Positions 1 to 10,193 of a stretch of 64,000 nt of DNA are shown one piece after another. Position numbers and translations under genes: made by a program. The stretch lies in contig NZ_JASTLC010000001.1 of the NCBI RefSeq assembly GCF_030499575.1, forward strand, positions 3,248,001 to 3,312,000. Reading direction: 5' to 3'. Under the pieces are notes generated by a model. That model was not told the DNA's origin and made no database searches. It saw only the letters and a program-made list of their open reading frames with translations. Numbering within the stretch: the first letter of the stretch is position 1; each line of letters opens with the position of its first letter. This stretch comes from Streptomyces sp. DG2A-72. GTDB taxonomy: Bacteria; Actinomycetota; Actinomycetes; Streptomycetales; Streptomycetaceae.

Positions 1-826
1 CGCGCGCGTCCGGCGAGCCGTGCTCCCGCAGCACCTCCAGCGTCGTACGCAGCTCGCCGCGCGCCGTCCGGCAGGTCTCGGCGATGTCGTCGAGGGCCTT
101 GGCGACCGTCTCCCGGTCCAGGCGCTCGGGGTCGGCGGCGAGCACATGCGCGGCGACGGAGGTCTGCACTCCGATGAGGGTGATGCTGTGCGCGAGCAGG
201 TCGTGCAGGTCCCGGGCGATCCGGAGGCGCTCCTCGGCGACGCGGCGGCGGGCCTCCTCCTCGCGGGTGCGTTCGGCGCGTACGGCGCGTTCGACGATGG
301 CGGCGACGTACTGGCGGTAGTAGCGGATGTCGATGCCGAGGAAGAGGACGGCGATGACCCAGCCGGAGATCCGCAGGAGCTCCACCACCCCGTTGGGGTT
401 GGTGAGGGCGTTGATGATCAGCGTCACGCCGAGGATCGTGGTGCCGGTGAGCAGCGTACGGCGCACCGTGCCGGTCGCCGCGATCGTGTACAGCACCACC
501 ATGGTCGCCGGGATGGGCGCGCTGTGGTTGTTGTCGAGGGCGTGGTACGGAGCGACGCAGGCCAGCACCACGAGCAGGACCGGCACCGGGCGGCGGCGCC
601 GCCACACGAGCGGCACATGCGCGGCGAGCAGCAGGGTCCAGCCGAGCGCGTCGGGCCGCAGCCCGTGGTCGCCGAGCAGGGCGAGGGCCGTGGCGACGAC
701 GGCGAGCGCCCCGGCCAGCAGCGCGTCGTTGCGCATGCCGTGCGGGGCGGTGCGGGGGTCGCGGTTGATCGCCGCCATGACCCGCTCGCCCAGGCGGGGA
801 GGTGCCGTTGTGGTGGTTGCCTGCAC
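1..826 (-). CDS. Sensor histidine kinase, NarL/HisKA_3 type, C-terminus cut by the window edge
   Basis: Membrane sensor kinase that would phosphorylate a NarL-type response regulator. The start is the GTG at 826, with GGAAG about eight bases upstream; the frame is open back to the stop of the upstream gene and contains no other good start. The first ~140 residues are mostly hydrophobic, interrupted by an RRRRP turn, and form several membrane segments. The dimerisation box follows with the phospho-acceptor His in RDLHDLLAHSIT, typical of HisKA_3. The ATPase domain lies beyond base 1 and is not visible. The gene starts 54 bases after the MMPL exporter, so the two are probably co-transcribed. 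A response regulator beyond the edge is likely but not seen. Confidence 0.85.
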   Translation of the reverse strand, partial: MQATTTTAPPRLGERVMAAINRDPRTAPHGMRNDALLAGALAVVATALALLGDHGLRPDALGWTLLLAAHVPLVWRRRRPVPVLLVVLACVAPYHALDNNHSAPIPATMVVLYTIAATGTVRRTLLTGTTILGVTLIINALTNPNGVVELLRISGWVIAVLFLGIDIRYYRQYVAAIVERAVRAERTREEEARRRVAEERLRIARDLHDLLAHSITLIGVQTSVAAHVLAADPERLDRETVAKALDDIAETCRTARGELRTTLEVLREHGSPDAR

Positions 827-880
827 AGGGTCATCTTCCGTGCGGAGGGCGCCCCTCCGGGAGAGGGGCGCCTGTTCGGG

Positions 881-2968
881 TCAGTGGGCGGACGCGGTCA
901 CCGGCTCGGGTTCCTTCGGCGGTACCGGCGGTTCGGGCTCGCGGGAGAGGCGGCCCGGCCACCACACCTTGCGGCGCAGCGCGACGCTCGCGCTGGTGAC
1001 CAGGTAGGTGCGGACGAGGAAGGTGTCGAGCAGGACGCCCACCGCGATGACGAAGCCCAGCTCGACGAGTTGGACGAGCGGCATGTTGGTGAGCACCGCG
1101 AAGGTGGCCGCGAGGACCAGTCCCGCGGAGGCGATGACCCCGCCCGTCGTCCGCAGCGCGGTCAGGGCGGCTGCCACGGGCTCGGCGCCCTTCAGCGCCT
1201 CCTCCCGCATCCGGTGCATCAGGAAGATGCCGTAGTCGACGCCGAGGGCGACGAGGAACACGAAGGACAGCAGCCCGAGTCCGGGGTCGGTGCCCTCGAA
1301 GCCGAACACCGGCCCGAAGACCAGCCCGCCGATGCCGAGCGCCGCACCCCACACCGCGACCACGGCGGCCACCAGCAGCAGCGGAGCGACGATGCTACGC
1401 AGCAGCGCGACGAGGATCAGCAGGACCGAGAGCAGCACGATCGGTACGACGATCAGCCGGTCCCGTGCGTTGGTGTCCTTCAGGTCGATCTGCTCGGCGC
1501 TCGCTCCGCCGACGTAGGAGCCGTCGAGCCGGTCACGCAGATCCTCGATGGTGCGGGTCTCGCCCGGGGACTGCGGCGGGGCGGCGGCGAGTACGGAGAT
1601 CTCGGTCCAGCCGTCGCCGCTGCGACCGCGTTCGGCGCTCTCCACGCCGCCCGTGTCGCGGATGTCGGCCAGGGCGGCGTCGGCACGGTCGGTGGGTGCG
1701 ATGACGCTGATGGGCTGCGTGCCCTGTTCGGGGTAGGCCGTGGCCAGGGTCTCCATGGCGGCGACCGCTTCGGGCTTGCTGGTGAAGGAGTCCTCCTGCT
1801 TGATGGTGCCGGGCAGGTTCAGCGTGCCCAGCGCGAGCGCCCCGAGCAGGACCGCGCCACCGGCGAGCACGGTCAGCGGACGCCGCCCGGCGGAGCTGCC
1901 CATCGCGGAGAACAGCGACCGGCGGACCTTGGGCTGAGTGCCGTAGCGCGGCACCAGCGGCCAGAACACCCGTCGGCCCAGCAGCACCAGCAGCGCGGGC
2001 AGCAGGGTCAGCATGGCCACCAGCGCGCACAGCACGCCGACCGTGCCGAGCGGGCCCATGCCCCGGCTGGAGTTGAGGTCTGCGGCGAGCAGGCACAGCA
2101 GTCCCGCGGCGACGGTGCCCGAGGAGGCGAGCACGGCGGGCCCGCAGCCGCGCAGGGCGGCGACCATGGCGTCGTACGGCCGCTCGATGCGCCGCAGTTC
2201 CTCCCGGTACCGGGAGACGAGCAGCAGCGCGTAGTCGGTCCCCGCCCCGAACACGAGGATCGTCATGATCCCGGAACTCTGGCCGGACACGGACGTCCCG
2301 AACCACTGGTTGAGCCCGTAGGCGACGCCCATCGACAGATAGTCGGCCATGCCTGCGACGAAGAGCGGCACCAGCCACAGGAACGGGCTGCGGTAGATGA
2401 TGATCAGCAGCAGCGCGACGACTGCGACGGTGGTGTAGAGCAGCGGTCCGTCGAGCGAGTTGTAGATCTCGGCGGCGTCCGTGGCGAGCGCCCCCGAACC
2501 GCCGACGTCGACGTTCAGCCCATCCCCGCCCTGTGCGATGTCCCGTACGTCGTTGACCAGCTCGTCCCGGGCCTTCTCGTCCGTGCCGGGCTCGGTGCTG
2601 GCCACCGGGTACATCAGGGTGGTGCCGTCCCGGGACGGCACGCCGGCCGGTTCGCCGGTCAGGGTGTGCGCGCCCGCGATCCGGTCGATCTGGCCGGCGG
2701 CGGTGGCCTTGTCGGCGGCGGTCAGTCCGCCGTCGCGGTGGTAGACGACGACCATTTCGGTGGCCTCACCACCGGGCAGCCGCTCCTGGATCTTGGCGAC
2801 CTGAGTGGAGTCGGCACTGGCCGGCAGATAGTCGACGGCACGGTCACGCTGGACGTCACCGAGTTTCGAGGCGAACGGCGAGGCGATCGCCAGCACGGCG
2901 ATCCACAGCCCGAGCACCAGCCAGGGCACGGCACGCCGCCGCCGTACGGATGTCCTTGCGGCCCCCAT
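881..2968 (-). CDS. MMPL/RND-family membrane transporter
   Basis: A 695-residue RND-superfamily permease of the MMPL/YdfJ type, expected to export lipids or hydrophobic drugs using proton-motive force. The layout is the family's doubled one: an N-terminal membrane helix (around residues 15-35), an extracytoplasmic loop with the GGEATEMVVVY segment, a block of five or six helices (about 170-360), a second loop, and a second helix block (about 510-660). A conserved GTDYALLLVSRYRE motif sits in the first block and the matching GVDYGIFLMHRMREE in the second. The ATG at 2968 encodes MGAARTSVRRRRAVPW. The sensor kinase follows 54 bases downstream, so this may be the target of that two-component system. 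The substrate is unknown. Confidence 0.9.
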   Translation of the reverse strand: MGAARTSVRRRRAVPWLVLGLWIAVLAIASPFASKLGDVQRDRAVDYLPASADSTQVAKIQERLPGGEATEMVVVYHRDGGLTAADKATAAGQIDRIAGAHTLTGEPAGVPSRDGTTLMYPVASTEPGTDEKARDELVNDVRDIAQGGDGLNVDVGGSGALATDAAEIYNSLDGPLLYTTVAVVALLLIIIYRSPFLWLVPLFVAGMADYLSMGVAYGLNQWFGTSVSGQSSGIMTILVFGAGTDYALLLVSRYREELRRIERPYDAMVAALRGCGPAVLASSGTVAAGLLCLLAADLNSSRGMGPLGTVGVLCALVAMLTLLPALLVLLGRRVFWPLVPRYGTQPKVRRSLFSAMGSSAGRRPLTVLAGGAVLLGALALGTLNLPGTIKQEDSFTSKPEAVAAMETLATAYPEQGTQPISVIAPTDRADAALADIRDTGGVESAERGRSGDGWTEISVLAAAPPQSPGETRTIEDLRDRLDGSYVGGASAEQIDLKDTNARDRLIVVPIVLLSVLLILVALLRSIVAPLLLVAAVVAVWGAALGIGGLVFGPVFGFEGTDPGLGLLSFVFLVALGVDYGIFLMHRMREEALKGAEPVAAALTALRTTGGVIASAGLVLAATFAVLTNMPLVQLVELGFVIAVGVLLDTFLVRTYLVTSASVALRRKVWWPGRLSREPEPPVPPKEPEPVTASAH

Positions 2969-3111
2969 GTGACGGGCCTCCCTCCGGTCGGGGTGTCTGG
3001 GTCGTTCTCCAGACTCCCGGCGGGAGGGGGGCGATTCGTCGCGCGTGAGGGCGAGTTGAGGGGTACTGCCAGGGGCGGCACGCAGGCCGCGTTACTCCCC
3101 GGGGAGTACGG

Positions 3112-3807
3112 CTACGACGGTGTACGCGCCGCCGCCAGCAACCGGCTCACATCGTCCCCGCAGATCGTGAGCGCCGCCCCCACCGTGCTGAGCACATCCC
3201 GCTCGGCCGGGGTGTACGGCCCGTCCGCGAGGGCGATCCGCGCGCCCTGCAGCAGGATCGACTCCCGGCCCGCCGCGGCGAGGTGCGGGGCCAGCGGATC
3301 GAGGGCCTCGTGCAGCTCTATGGCCAGACCTGCCCCGCACGGCTCGCCGTAGACCCGGCCGGTGTCCGCGGCGAGCGCCTCCACGAGGGCGTTCAGCTGG
3401 TCCTCCGTACAGTCGTCGAACCCGGCGGCACGGACCTCGGTCGCCGCCGCCTCCAAAGACGTACGACTGCAGGTGCCGCCCGCGGCGAGGACCGCGAGGG
3501 CGACGGTGTGCACGGCGTCGCGGAGCATCGCGGAGAACCGCGTGGTCGTCGGGTGGTCCATCACATCCGTGCCGAAGTGCCGACGGCAGGCCGCACACTC
3601 CACCACCGGCCCGGACTCACCCCGCGGCAGCACGGGCACACCCAGCATCGTGAACCGGCGGCGCCCGGTCAGCCGCTGATAGTTCCGGTCTCCCCCACAC
3701 CCCGGGCAGAAGAACTCACCGTCCCCGACGGCACTCCACGAAGTACGGGTGCCCAGAATGCGCGCACGCCTGGCAGCACGGCCGTCTCGTCCCCGTCCTG
3801 GCAGCAC
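3112..3807 (-). CDS. Zinc-ribbon plus TerB-like domain protein
   Basis: A 231-residue cytoplasmic protein. Near the N-terminus two CxxC pairs (CPGCGG and CAAC) form a zinc ribbon, separated by the GRRRFT..GVPVLP stretch common in Streptomyces homologues. The rest is helical and resembles the TerB tellurite-resistance fold. The start is the GTG at 3807, with GGAGG six bases upstream; an ATG at 3864 in the same frame lacks a comparable site and would add an unconserved extension. The gene stands alone, followed by an intergenic stretch leading to the MMPL gene. TerB-fold proteins are linked to metal or stress responses, but no specific role can be read here. Confidence 0.8.
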   Translation of the reverse strand: MLPGRGRDGRAARRARILGTRTSWSAVGDGEFFCPGCGGDRNYQRLTGRRRFTMLGVPVLPRGESGPVVECAACRRHFGTDVMDHPTTTRFSAMLRDAVHTVALAVLAAGGTCSRTSLEAAATEVRAAGFDDCTEDQLNALVEALAADTGRVYGEPCGAGLAIELHEALDPLAPHLAAAGRESILLQGARIALADGPYTPAERDVLSTVGAALTICGDDVSRLLAAARTPS

Positions 3808-3990
3808 GTCGCACCTCCGTAACCCCACGGCAACATCGCCGCGCTCGCGTGATGTTAGCCACATTGTTGAGCCAGAGTCAGTACCCCGGACGAGACCTAC
3901 CCGTGACCTGCACAGGGATTGGCCGGAATACGACAGGCCCCGCCCACCGGAATACGGCAGACGGGGCCTCTGAACGCCGGGCGCAACAAC

Positions 3991-4060
3991 GCCCTAAAGG
4001 GGCGCGGGGCTGTGTCGATATGCGGCTCCGCCGCGTGGGCGCGACCAGCCACGACGGCGC
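3991..4060 (+). repeat. Dispersed intergenic repeat, long subtype (copy 1)
   Basis: Long form of a repeat found seven times in this window. It has the GGGGCGCGGGG core, an insert containing the small hairpin GCGGC-TCC-GCCGC, and the shared tail GCGCGACCAGCCAC. It lies just past the leuA stop, inverted relative to leuA. Copy 5 (30004-30062) is the only other long form and is close to identical along most of its length. Confidence 0.8.
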
Positions 4061-4069
4061 GTCAGCCGA

Positions 4070-5965
<1,896 letters not shown>

Positions 5966-5983
5966 TCAATATGCGGGACTAGA

Positions 5984-6037
5984 GCACCCCGCCAGGGGCG
6001 CGGGGAACTGCACGACAAGCCACGACGGCGCCGCAGC
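5984..6037 (+). repeat. Dispersed intergenic repeat, short subtype (copy 2)
   Basis: Contains GCACCCC-GCCA-GGGGCGC as a short hairpin, then GGGGAACTGCACGACAAGCC and an ACGACGGCGC tail resembling that of copy 1. It lies between the leuA leader and the M4 peptidase gene, the only copy located between divergent genes. The surrounding 5931-6130 holds no other gene; the leuA promoter must lie here. Confidence 0.8.
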
Positions 6038-6130
6038 CAATAACACAGCGCAACCACCCCACGCCCAAACATCCCCACATTTCACCAATCATGGTTGCCG
6101 ATAGTGACACCGGCATCACGGAGTGCAAGT

Positions 6131-7213
6131 GTGCGGAACATGACGACAAACGGGGGCTACACGCCCGTCTTCTGCACCGTCGTGCCACCCCACATCCTCG
6201 ACAAGCTCGCCCAGGCCGAGGACCCCGCGCTCGCCGGCCCCGCTCGCAAGACCCTCGAGCGCGACGCCTACCAGCGCACCCACCGCCGCCTGACCACAGT
6301 CCTCGGCGCACCCACCATCGCCCCGCCAGCCGAAGCCGCCGCAGGCAAACCGCACCGCACGATCCACGACGCCGAGCACAAGACCGACCTGCCCGGCAAG
6401 AAGGTCCGCGCCGAGGGCGACAAGCCCGGCAAGGACGCCACCGTCAACCGCGCCTACGCGGGCCTGGGCGCCACCTTCGAGCTGTTCCTGAAGGCGTACG
6501 GGCGCGACTCGATCGACGGCGACGGACTGCCGCTCGACGCGACCGTGCACTACGACGAGGACTACGGCAACGCCTTCTGGAACGGCGAGCAGATGGTGTT
6601 CGGCGACGGCGACGGCGAGATCTTCCTCGACTTCACCATCCCGATCGACGTCATCGGCCATGAGCTGGCCCACGGCGTCACCCAGTACACGGCCAACCTG
6701 ACCTACTTCGGCCAGCCGGGCGCCCTGAACGAGTCGATGTCCGACGTGTTCGGCTCGCTGATCAAGCAGTACACCCTCGGCCAGACCGCCGCCGAGGCCG
6801 ACTGGCTGATCGGCGCGGGCCTGCTCGCCCCGCGCGTGACCGGCAAGGCGCTGCGCTCCATGAAGGAGCCGGGCACGGCGTACGACGACGACGTCCTCGG
6901 CAAGGACCCGCAGCCCGGCACGATGGACGACTACGTCCGCACCGGCCGCGACAACGGCGGCGTGCACATCAACTCCGGCATCCCCAACCACGCCTTCTAC
7001 CTCGCCGCGACCACGCTCGGCGGTCACGCCTGGGAGCGGGCCGGGCAGATCTGGTACGACGTGCTGACCGGGGGCGAGCTGAAGGAACAGGCCCTCTTCG
7101 TCGACTTCGCCACGCTGACGGTCGCTGCCGCGAAGGCACGGTACGGCGACAGCAGCGAGGAGCTTCAGGCCGTACTCAAGGCCTGGGAGCAGGTCGGGGT
7201 GCGCACCCTCTAG
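6131..7213 (+). CDS. Protealysin-like M4 metallopeptidase
   Basis: A zinc endopeptidase of family M4. The HELAHG zinc site is at about residue 177, the third ligand sits in NESMSD near residue 200, and the catalytic His lies in GGVHINSG near residue 279. At about 360 residues it is much shorter than thermolysin precursors. It has no signal peptide and starts with a short protealysin-type propeptide (PVFCTVVPPHILDKLA), so it may stay intracellular or leave by an unusual route. The GTG at 6131 has GGAG seven bases upstream; an in-frame ATG at 6140 is possible but has a poorer site. The probable inhibitor gene follows after 20 bases. Confidence 0.92.
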   Translation: MRNMTTNGGYTPVFCTVVPPHILDKLAQAEDPALAGPARKTLERDAYQRTHRRLTTVLGAPTIAPPAEAAAGKPHRTIHDAEHKTDLPGKKVRAEGDKPGKDATVNRAYAGLGATFELFLKAYGRDSIDGDGLPLDATVHYDEDYGNAFWNGEQMVFGDGDGEIFLDFTIPIDVIGHELAHGVTQYTANLTYFGQPGALNESMSDVFGSLIKQYTLGQTAAEADWLIGAGLLAPRVTGKALRSMKEPGTAYDDDVLGKDPQPGTMDDYVRTGRDNGGVHINSGIPNHAFYLAATTLGGHAWERAGQIWYDVLTGGELKEQALFVDFATLTVAAAKARYGDSSEELQAVLKAWEQVGVRTL

Positions 7214-7233
7214 TTCCGTACTAGACAGGACCC

Positions 7234-7500
7234 ATGCGTATTCAGGTGCGGCGCACGGGCGGATTCGCGGGCATCGAGCGGCACGCCGAGGTGGAGACCT
7301 CGGGGCGGCCCGATGCCCAGGAGTGGCACTCCCTGGCCGAGAGCGCGGTCGCGTCCGGCCGGGGTGTGCCCCCCGTCGGGGTTCCGGACGGCTTCAGCTA
7401 CCAGATCACCGTGGACGGCAAGACGGTGTACTGCTCGGATCCCCGGCTCACGGAGGAGCAGCGGAAGCTGATCTCCAGGGTGCTCAAGGAAGGCGCGTAG
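7234..7500 (+). CDS. Emfourin-like inhibitor of the adjacent M4 peptidase
   Basis: A small soluble protein of 88 residues starting MRIQVRRTGGFAGIER, with the VPDGFSYQITVDGKTVYCSDPRLT core and a helical tail. Small proteins encoded right after protealysin-like M4 peptidases have been described as emfourins, slow tight-binding inhibitors that keep the peptidase quiet in the cytoplasm. Position, size and sequence style all fit that family. The start ATG has AGGA five bases upstream, and the gap to the peptidase is only 20 bases, so the two are almost certainly one transcript. Inhibition itself is inferred. Confidence 0.75.
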   Translation: MRIQVRRTGGFAGIERHAEVETSGRPDAQEWHSLAESAVASGRGVPPVGVPDGFSYQITVDGKTVYCSDPRLTEEQRKLISRVLKEGA

Positions 7501-7579
7501 CCGGTCGGGGAAAGGGCGTAACTGCTTGTTCACGCCTGCCCGTTGACTTCCGTTACCGGCGGTACGGATGATCCGGCGC

Positions 7580-8884
7580 ATGGCGACTGATCCGATACCT
7601 CGGTTCCCCTCCGGCTTCCTGTGGGGCGTCTCGACGTCCGCCCACCAGATCGAGGGCGCGGCCGACCAACGCGAACCCTCCGTCTGGGACGCCTTCACGG
7701 CCGAGCCGGGGCGGGTGAAGGACGGCTCGACGGCGGCGGTGGCCTGCGACCACTACCACCGCTACCGCGAGGACGTGGCGCTCCTGGCCGAGCTGGGGGT
7801 GGACGCGTACCGCTTCTCGATCTCCTGGCCGCGGGTCCGGTCCGAAGGCGGACTGGACTTCTACGACCGTCTGGTCGACGAGCTGTGCGCGGCGGGCGTA
7901 CGTCCCGTCCCCACCCTCTTCCACTGGGACCTCCCGGTGTCCCTCGACTGGCTGAAGCGCGACACGGCTCCGCACTTCGCGGAGTACGTGTCGACGGTGG
8001 CGGGCCGCCTGGGCGACCGCGTCTCGAAGTGGATCACCCTCAACGAGCCCGCCGAACACACCCTGTTCGGCCATGCCCTCGGCGTCCACGCACCGGGCAA
8101 GCAGCTGATGTTCGACGCGCTGCCGGCCGCCCACCACCAACTCCTGGCCCACGGCCTGGCCGTACAAGCACTGCGCGCCTGCGGCGCCACCGACATCGGC
8201 ATCGCCAACTCGCACGGCCCGACCTGGCCGGCCTCCCGCGAACAGGCGGACCTGGAAGCGGCCGACTTCTACGACCTGCTGCTCAACCGCCTCTTCGCCG
8301 ACCCCGTCCTGCGCGGTGAATACCCCGAGGGAATCGGCGAGTTGATGCCCGGTGACGTCCCGGCCGACCTCAAGGTCATCGGTGAGCCGCTGGACTTCTA
8401 CGGCGTCAACTACTACGCGCCGACCCGGGTGGGCGCCCCGCAGGGCACCGACATCGAGTTCGGCGGGCTGACCATCCCGGCCGAACTCCCCTTCTCCGTC
8501 CACGAGATCGACGGCGTCCCGGTGACCGACTTCGGCTGGCCGGTGGTCCCGGAGGGCCTGACCGAGCTGCTCACCGGCTTCCACGAGCGCTACGGCGACC
8601 GGCTCCCGCCCGTCGTGATCACCGAGAACGGCTGCTCGTACGAGGGGATCGACGACCAGGACCGGATCGCCTACCTGGACGCTCATGTGCGCGCGCTGCA
8701 CCGGGCGGTGGAGGCGGGCGTGGACGTACGCGGCTACTTCGTGTGGTCGCTGCTGGACAACTTCGAGTGGGCGGAGGGGTACGCACGCCGCTTCGGGCTG
8801 GTCCACGTGGATCACGAGACGCTCGCCAGGACCCCGAAGGCGTCGTACGCCTGGTTCCGGGATGTGCTGCGGGCCCAGAGATGA
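7580..8884 (+). CDS. GH1 beta-glucosidase
   Basis: A cytoplasmic family-1 glycoside hydrolase that would cleave beta-glucosides such as cellobiose or aryl glucosides. About 434 residues, the usual GH1 length. Visible are the N-terminal FPSGFLWGVSTSAHQIEGA signature, the acid/base glutamate in TLNEPA (about residue 155), and the nucleophile in VITENG (about residue 350). The chosen ATG at 7580 encodes MATDPIPRFP; an in-frame ATG at 7568 would add MIRR, and neither has a strong ribosome site. The last bases overlap the ATG of the next gene (ATGA), so it is translationally coupled to the transporter that probably imports its substrate. Confidence 0.95.
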   Translation: MATDPIPRFPSGFLWGVSTSAHQIEGAADQREPSVWDAFTAEPGRVKDGSTAAVACDHYHRYREDVALLAELGVDAYRFSISWPRVRSEGGLDFYDRLVDELCAAGVRPVPTLFHWDLPVSLDWLKRDTAPHFAEYVSTVAGRLGDRVSKWITLNEPAEHTLFGHALGVHAPGKQLMFDALPAAHHQLLAHGLAVQALRACGATDIGIANSHGPTWPASREQADLEAADFYDLLLNRLFADPVLRGEYPEGIGELMPGDVPADLKVIGEPLDFYGVNYYAPTRVGAPQGTDIEFGGLTIPAELPFSVHEIDGVPVTDFGWPVVPEGLTELLTGFHERYGDRLPPVVITENGCSYEGIDDQDRIAYLDAHVRALHRAVEAGVDVRGYFVWSLLDNFEWAEGYARRFGLVHVDHETLARTPKASYAWFRDVLRAQR

Positions 8885-10122
8885 CCGGGGTCGCCCTTGC
8901 CGAGCCCGTCGAGAACGTCGGCCGGGGCTGGACGTCGGCCCTGTCGCTGGCCAACGTGGCGATCTGGGTGGGCTGGTACGGCCCGCTGCAGATCCTGCTG
9001 GCCCGGCAGGCGGAGGACTTCGCGCCCGGCACCGGCATGTCGAAGGAGACGCTGCTGGCGTGGGTGACGGGCGTGGGCGCGGTGGTGTCGCTGGCGGCCA
9101 ACCCGTTCTTCGGCGCGCTGTCGGACCGTACGGCGGGCCGCTGGGGCCGCCGTACGCCGTGGATCGTGGCCGGCGCGGCGGGCGGTGCGCTGTCGTTGCT
9201 GCTGCTCGCGGGCGCGGGCGGGCTGTGGACGATGGCGGTGGGCTGGTGCCTGGTCCAGCTGACCCTGAACGCGGCCTTCGCGGCGGTGACGGCGGCGGTG
9301 CCGGACCGTGTGCCGCGACTGCAGCGGGGTTCGGTGGGCGGTTGGCTGGGGGCGGCGCAGATCCTGGGGGCGGTGGTCGGGACGGGGCTGGCGACGGCGG
9401 CGGGCGGGATCGCGGCGGGGTACGCGGCGTGCGCGCTCTTCTCTCTGGCGGGCGTGCTGCCGTACGTCCTGCGATACGGGGATCTCAGGCTGGCGGTGGC
9501 GGACCGGCCGCCCCGGTCCCCGAAGGCCTTCCTCAAGGGCTTCTGGCTGAGCCCGCGCCGCTACCCGGACTTCGGCTGGGCGTGGCTGACCCGCTTCCTG
9601 ATCAATCTCAGCAACGCCCTCGTGATCCTCTACCTCCTCTACTACCTGCGGGACCGCCTGCGCCACGACGACCCCGAGTCCGGCGTCCTGATCCTCACCG
9701 CCGTGAACAGCGTGACCCTGCTGGCCACGGTCGTCGTGGGCGGCGCCTGGTCGGACCGCGTGGGCCGCCGCAAGCCCTTCGTGCGCTGGTCCGGGGTACT
9801 GATGGCCGCGGCCACGGCCCTACTGGCCGCCTGGCAGACCTGGCCGAGCGCAATCGTCGTGGCGGCCCTGCTGGGCGTGGGCCTGGGGGTCTTCATTTCG
9901 GTCGACTTCGCGTTGATGACGGACGTCCTGCCGAAGGCACGGGACCGAGGCAAGGACCTCGGCGTCATCAACGTGGCCAACGCCCTGCCCCAGGTGGCGG
10001 CGCCCGCCCTGGCCGCACCGATCGTGACGCACCTGGGCGGGTACCGGGTGCTGTACGCGGTGGCGGCGGGGGTCGGGCTGGCGGGGGCGGTGCTGGTGGG
10101 CCGGATCAGAGGCGTGGACTGA
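8881..10122 (+). CDS. MFS transporter, probably for a glycoside
   Basis: A 413-residue membrane protein with about twelve hydrophobic segments and the MFS loop motifs DRTAGRWGRRTPW (loop 2-3) and DRVGRRKPF (loop 8-9). The RRTPW variant is common in glycoside-pentoside-hexuronide and sucrose-type permeases. It starts at the ATG at 8881 inside the stop of the beta-glucosidase gene, so the two form an operon and the transporter most likely takes up the beta-glucoside that the enzyme hydrolyses. The stop is followed at once by copy 3 of the dispersed repeat. Confidence 0.88.
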   Translation: MTGVALAEPVENVGRGWTSALSLANVAIWVGWYGPLQILLARQAEDFAPGTGMSKETLLAWVTGVGAVVSLAANPFFGALSDRTAGRWGRRTPWIVAGAAGGALSLLLLAGAGGLWTMAVGWCLVQLTLNAAFAAVTAAVPDRVPRLQRGSVGGWLGAAQILGAVVGTGLATAAGGIAAGYAACALFSLAGVLPYVLRYGDLRLAVADRPPRSPKAFLKGFWLSPRRYPDFGWAWLTRFLINLSNALVILYLLYYLRDRLRHDDPESGVLILTAVNSVTLLATVVVGGAWSDRVGRRKPFVRWSGVLMAAATALLAAWQTWPSAIVVAALLGVGLGVFISVDFALMTDVLPKARDRGKDLGVINVANALPQVAAPALAAPIVTHLGGYRVLYAVAAGVGLAGAVLVGRIRGVD

Positions 10123-10123
10123 G

Positions 10124-10178
10124 GCGCCCCGTCAGGGGCGCGGGGAACTGCGCGACCAGCCCCCACGAACCCGCGGAC
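10124..10178 (+). repeat. Dispersed intergenic repeat, short subtype (copy 3)
   Basis: GCGCCCC-GTCA-GGGGCGC hairpin directly after the MFS stop codon, then GGGGAACTGCGCGACCAGCC and a CCCACGAACCCGCGG tail. It fills the gap between the convergent MFS and dehydrogenase genes and could act as a terminator for either. Confidence 0.85.
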
Positions 10179-10193
10179 GAACACGGCGCCCGC

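Noticed and set aside
424..834. An alternative minus-strand frame at 424-834 starting with ATG near the kinase start
   Set aside because: It is out of frame with the membrane/HisKA_3 reading and gives Arg/Ser/Pro-rich sequence; the GTG at 826 in the other frame carries the domain pattern.
20..3352. A very long plus-strand open frame (over 1100 codons) at the left end, and similar ones at 29967-31961, 30005-32590 and 46028-48934
   Set aside because: They are antisense to clear genes (MMPL, tricorn, hybrid kinase), have low-complexity Arg/Gly/Ala/Pro composition and no family pattern; they arise from third-position G/C bias.
6104..6119. GTGACACCGGCATCAC as an operator before the M4 peptidase
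   Set aside because: Symmetry holds only in the outer four and central four bases, and no known regulator site matches.
7543..7569. TTGACT followed by TACGGA as promoter of the beta-glucosidase gene
   Set aside because: The spacer is only 14 bases in the best register, and the -10 is poor; no reliable call.
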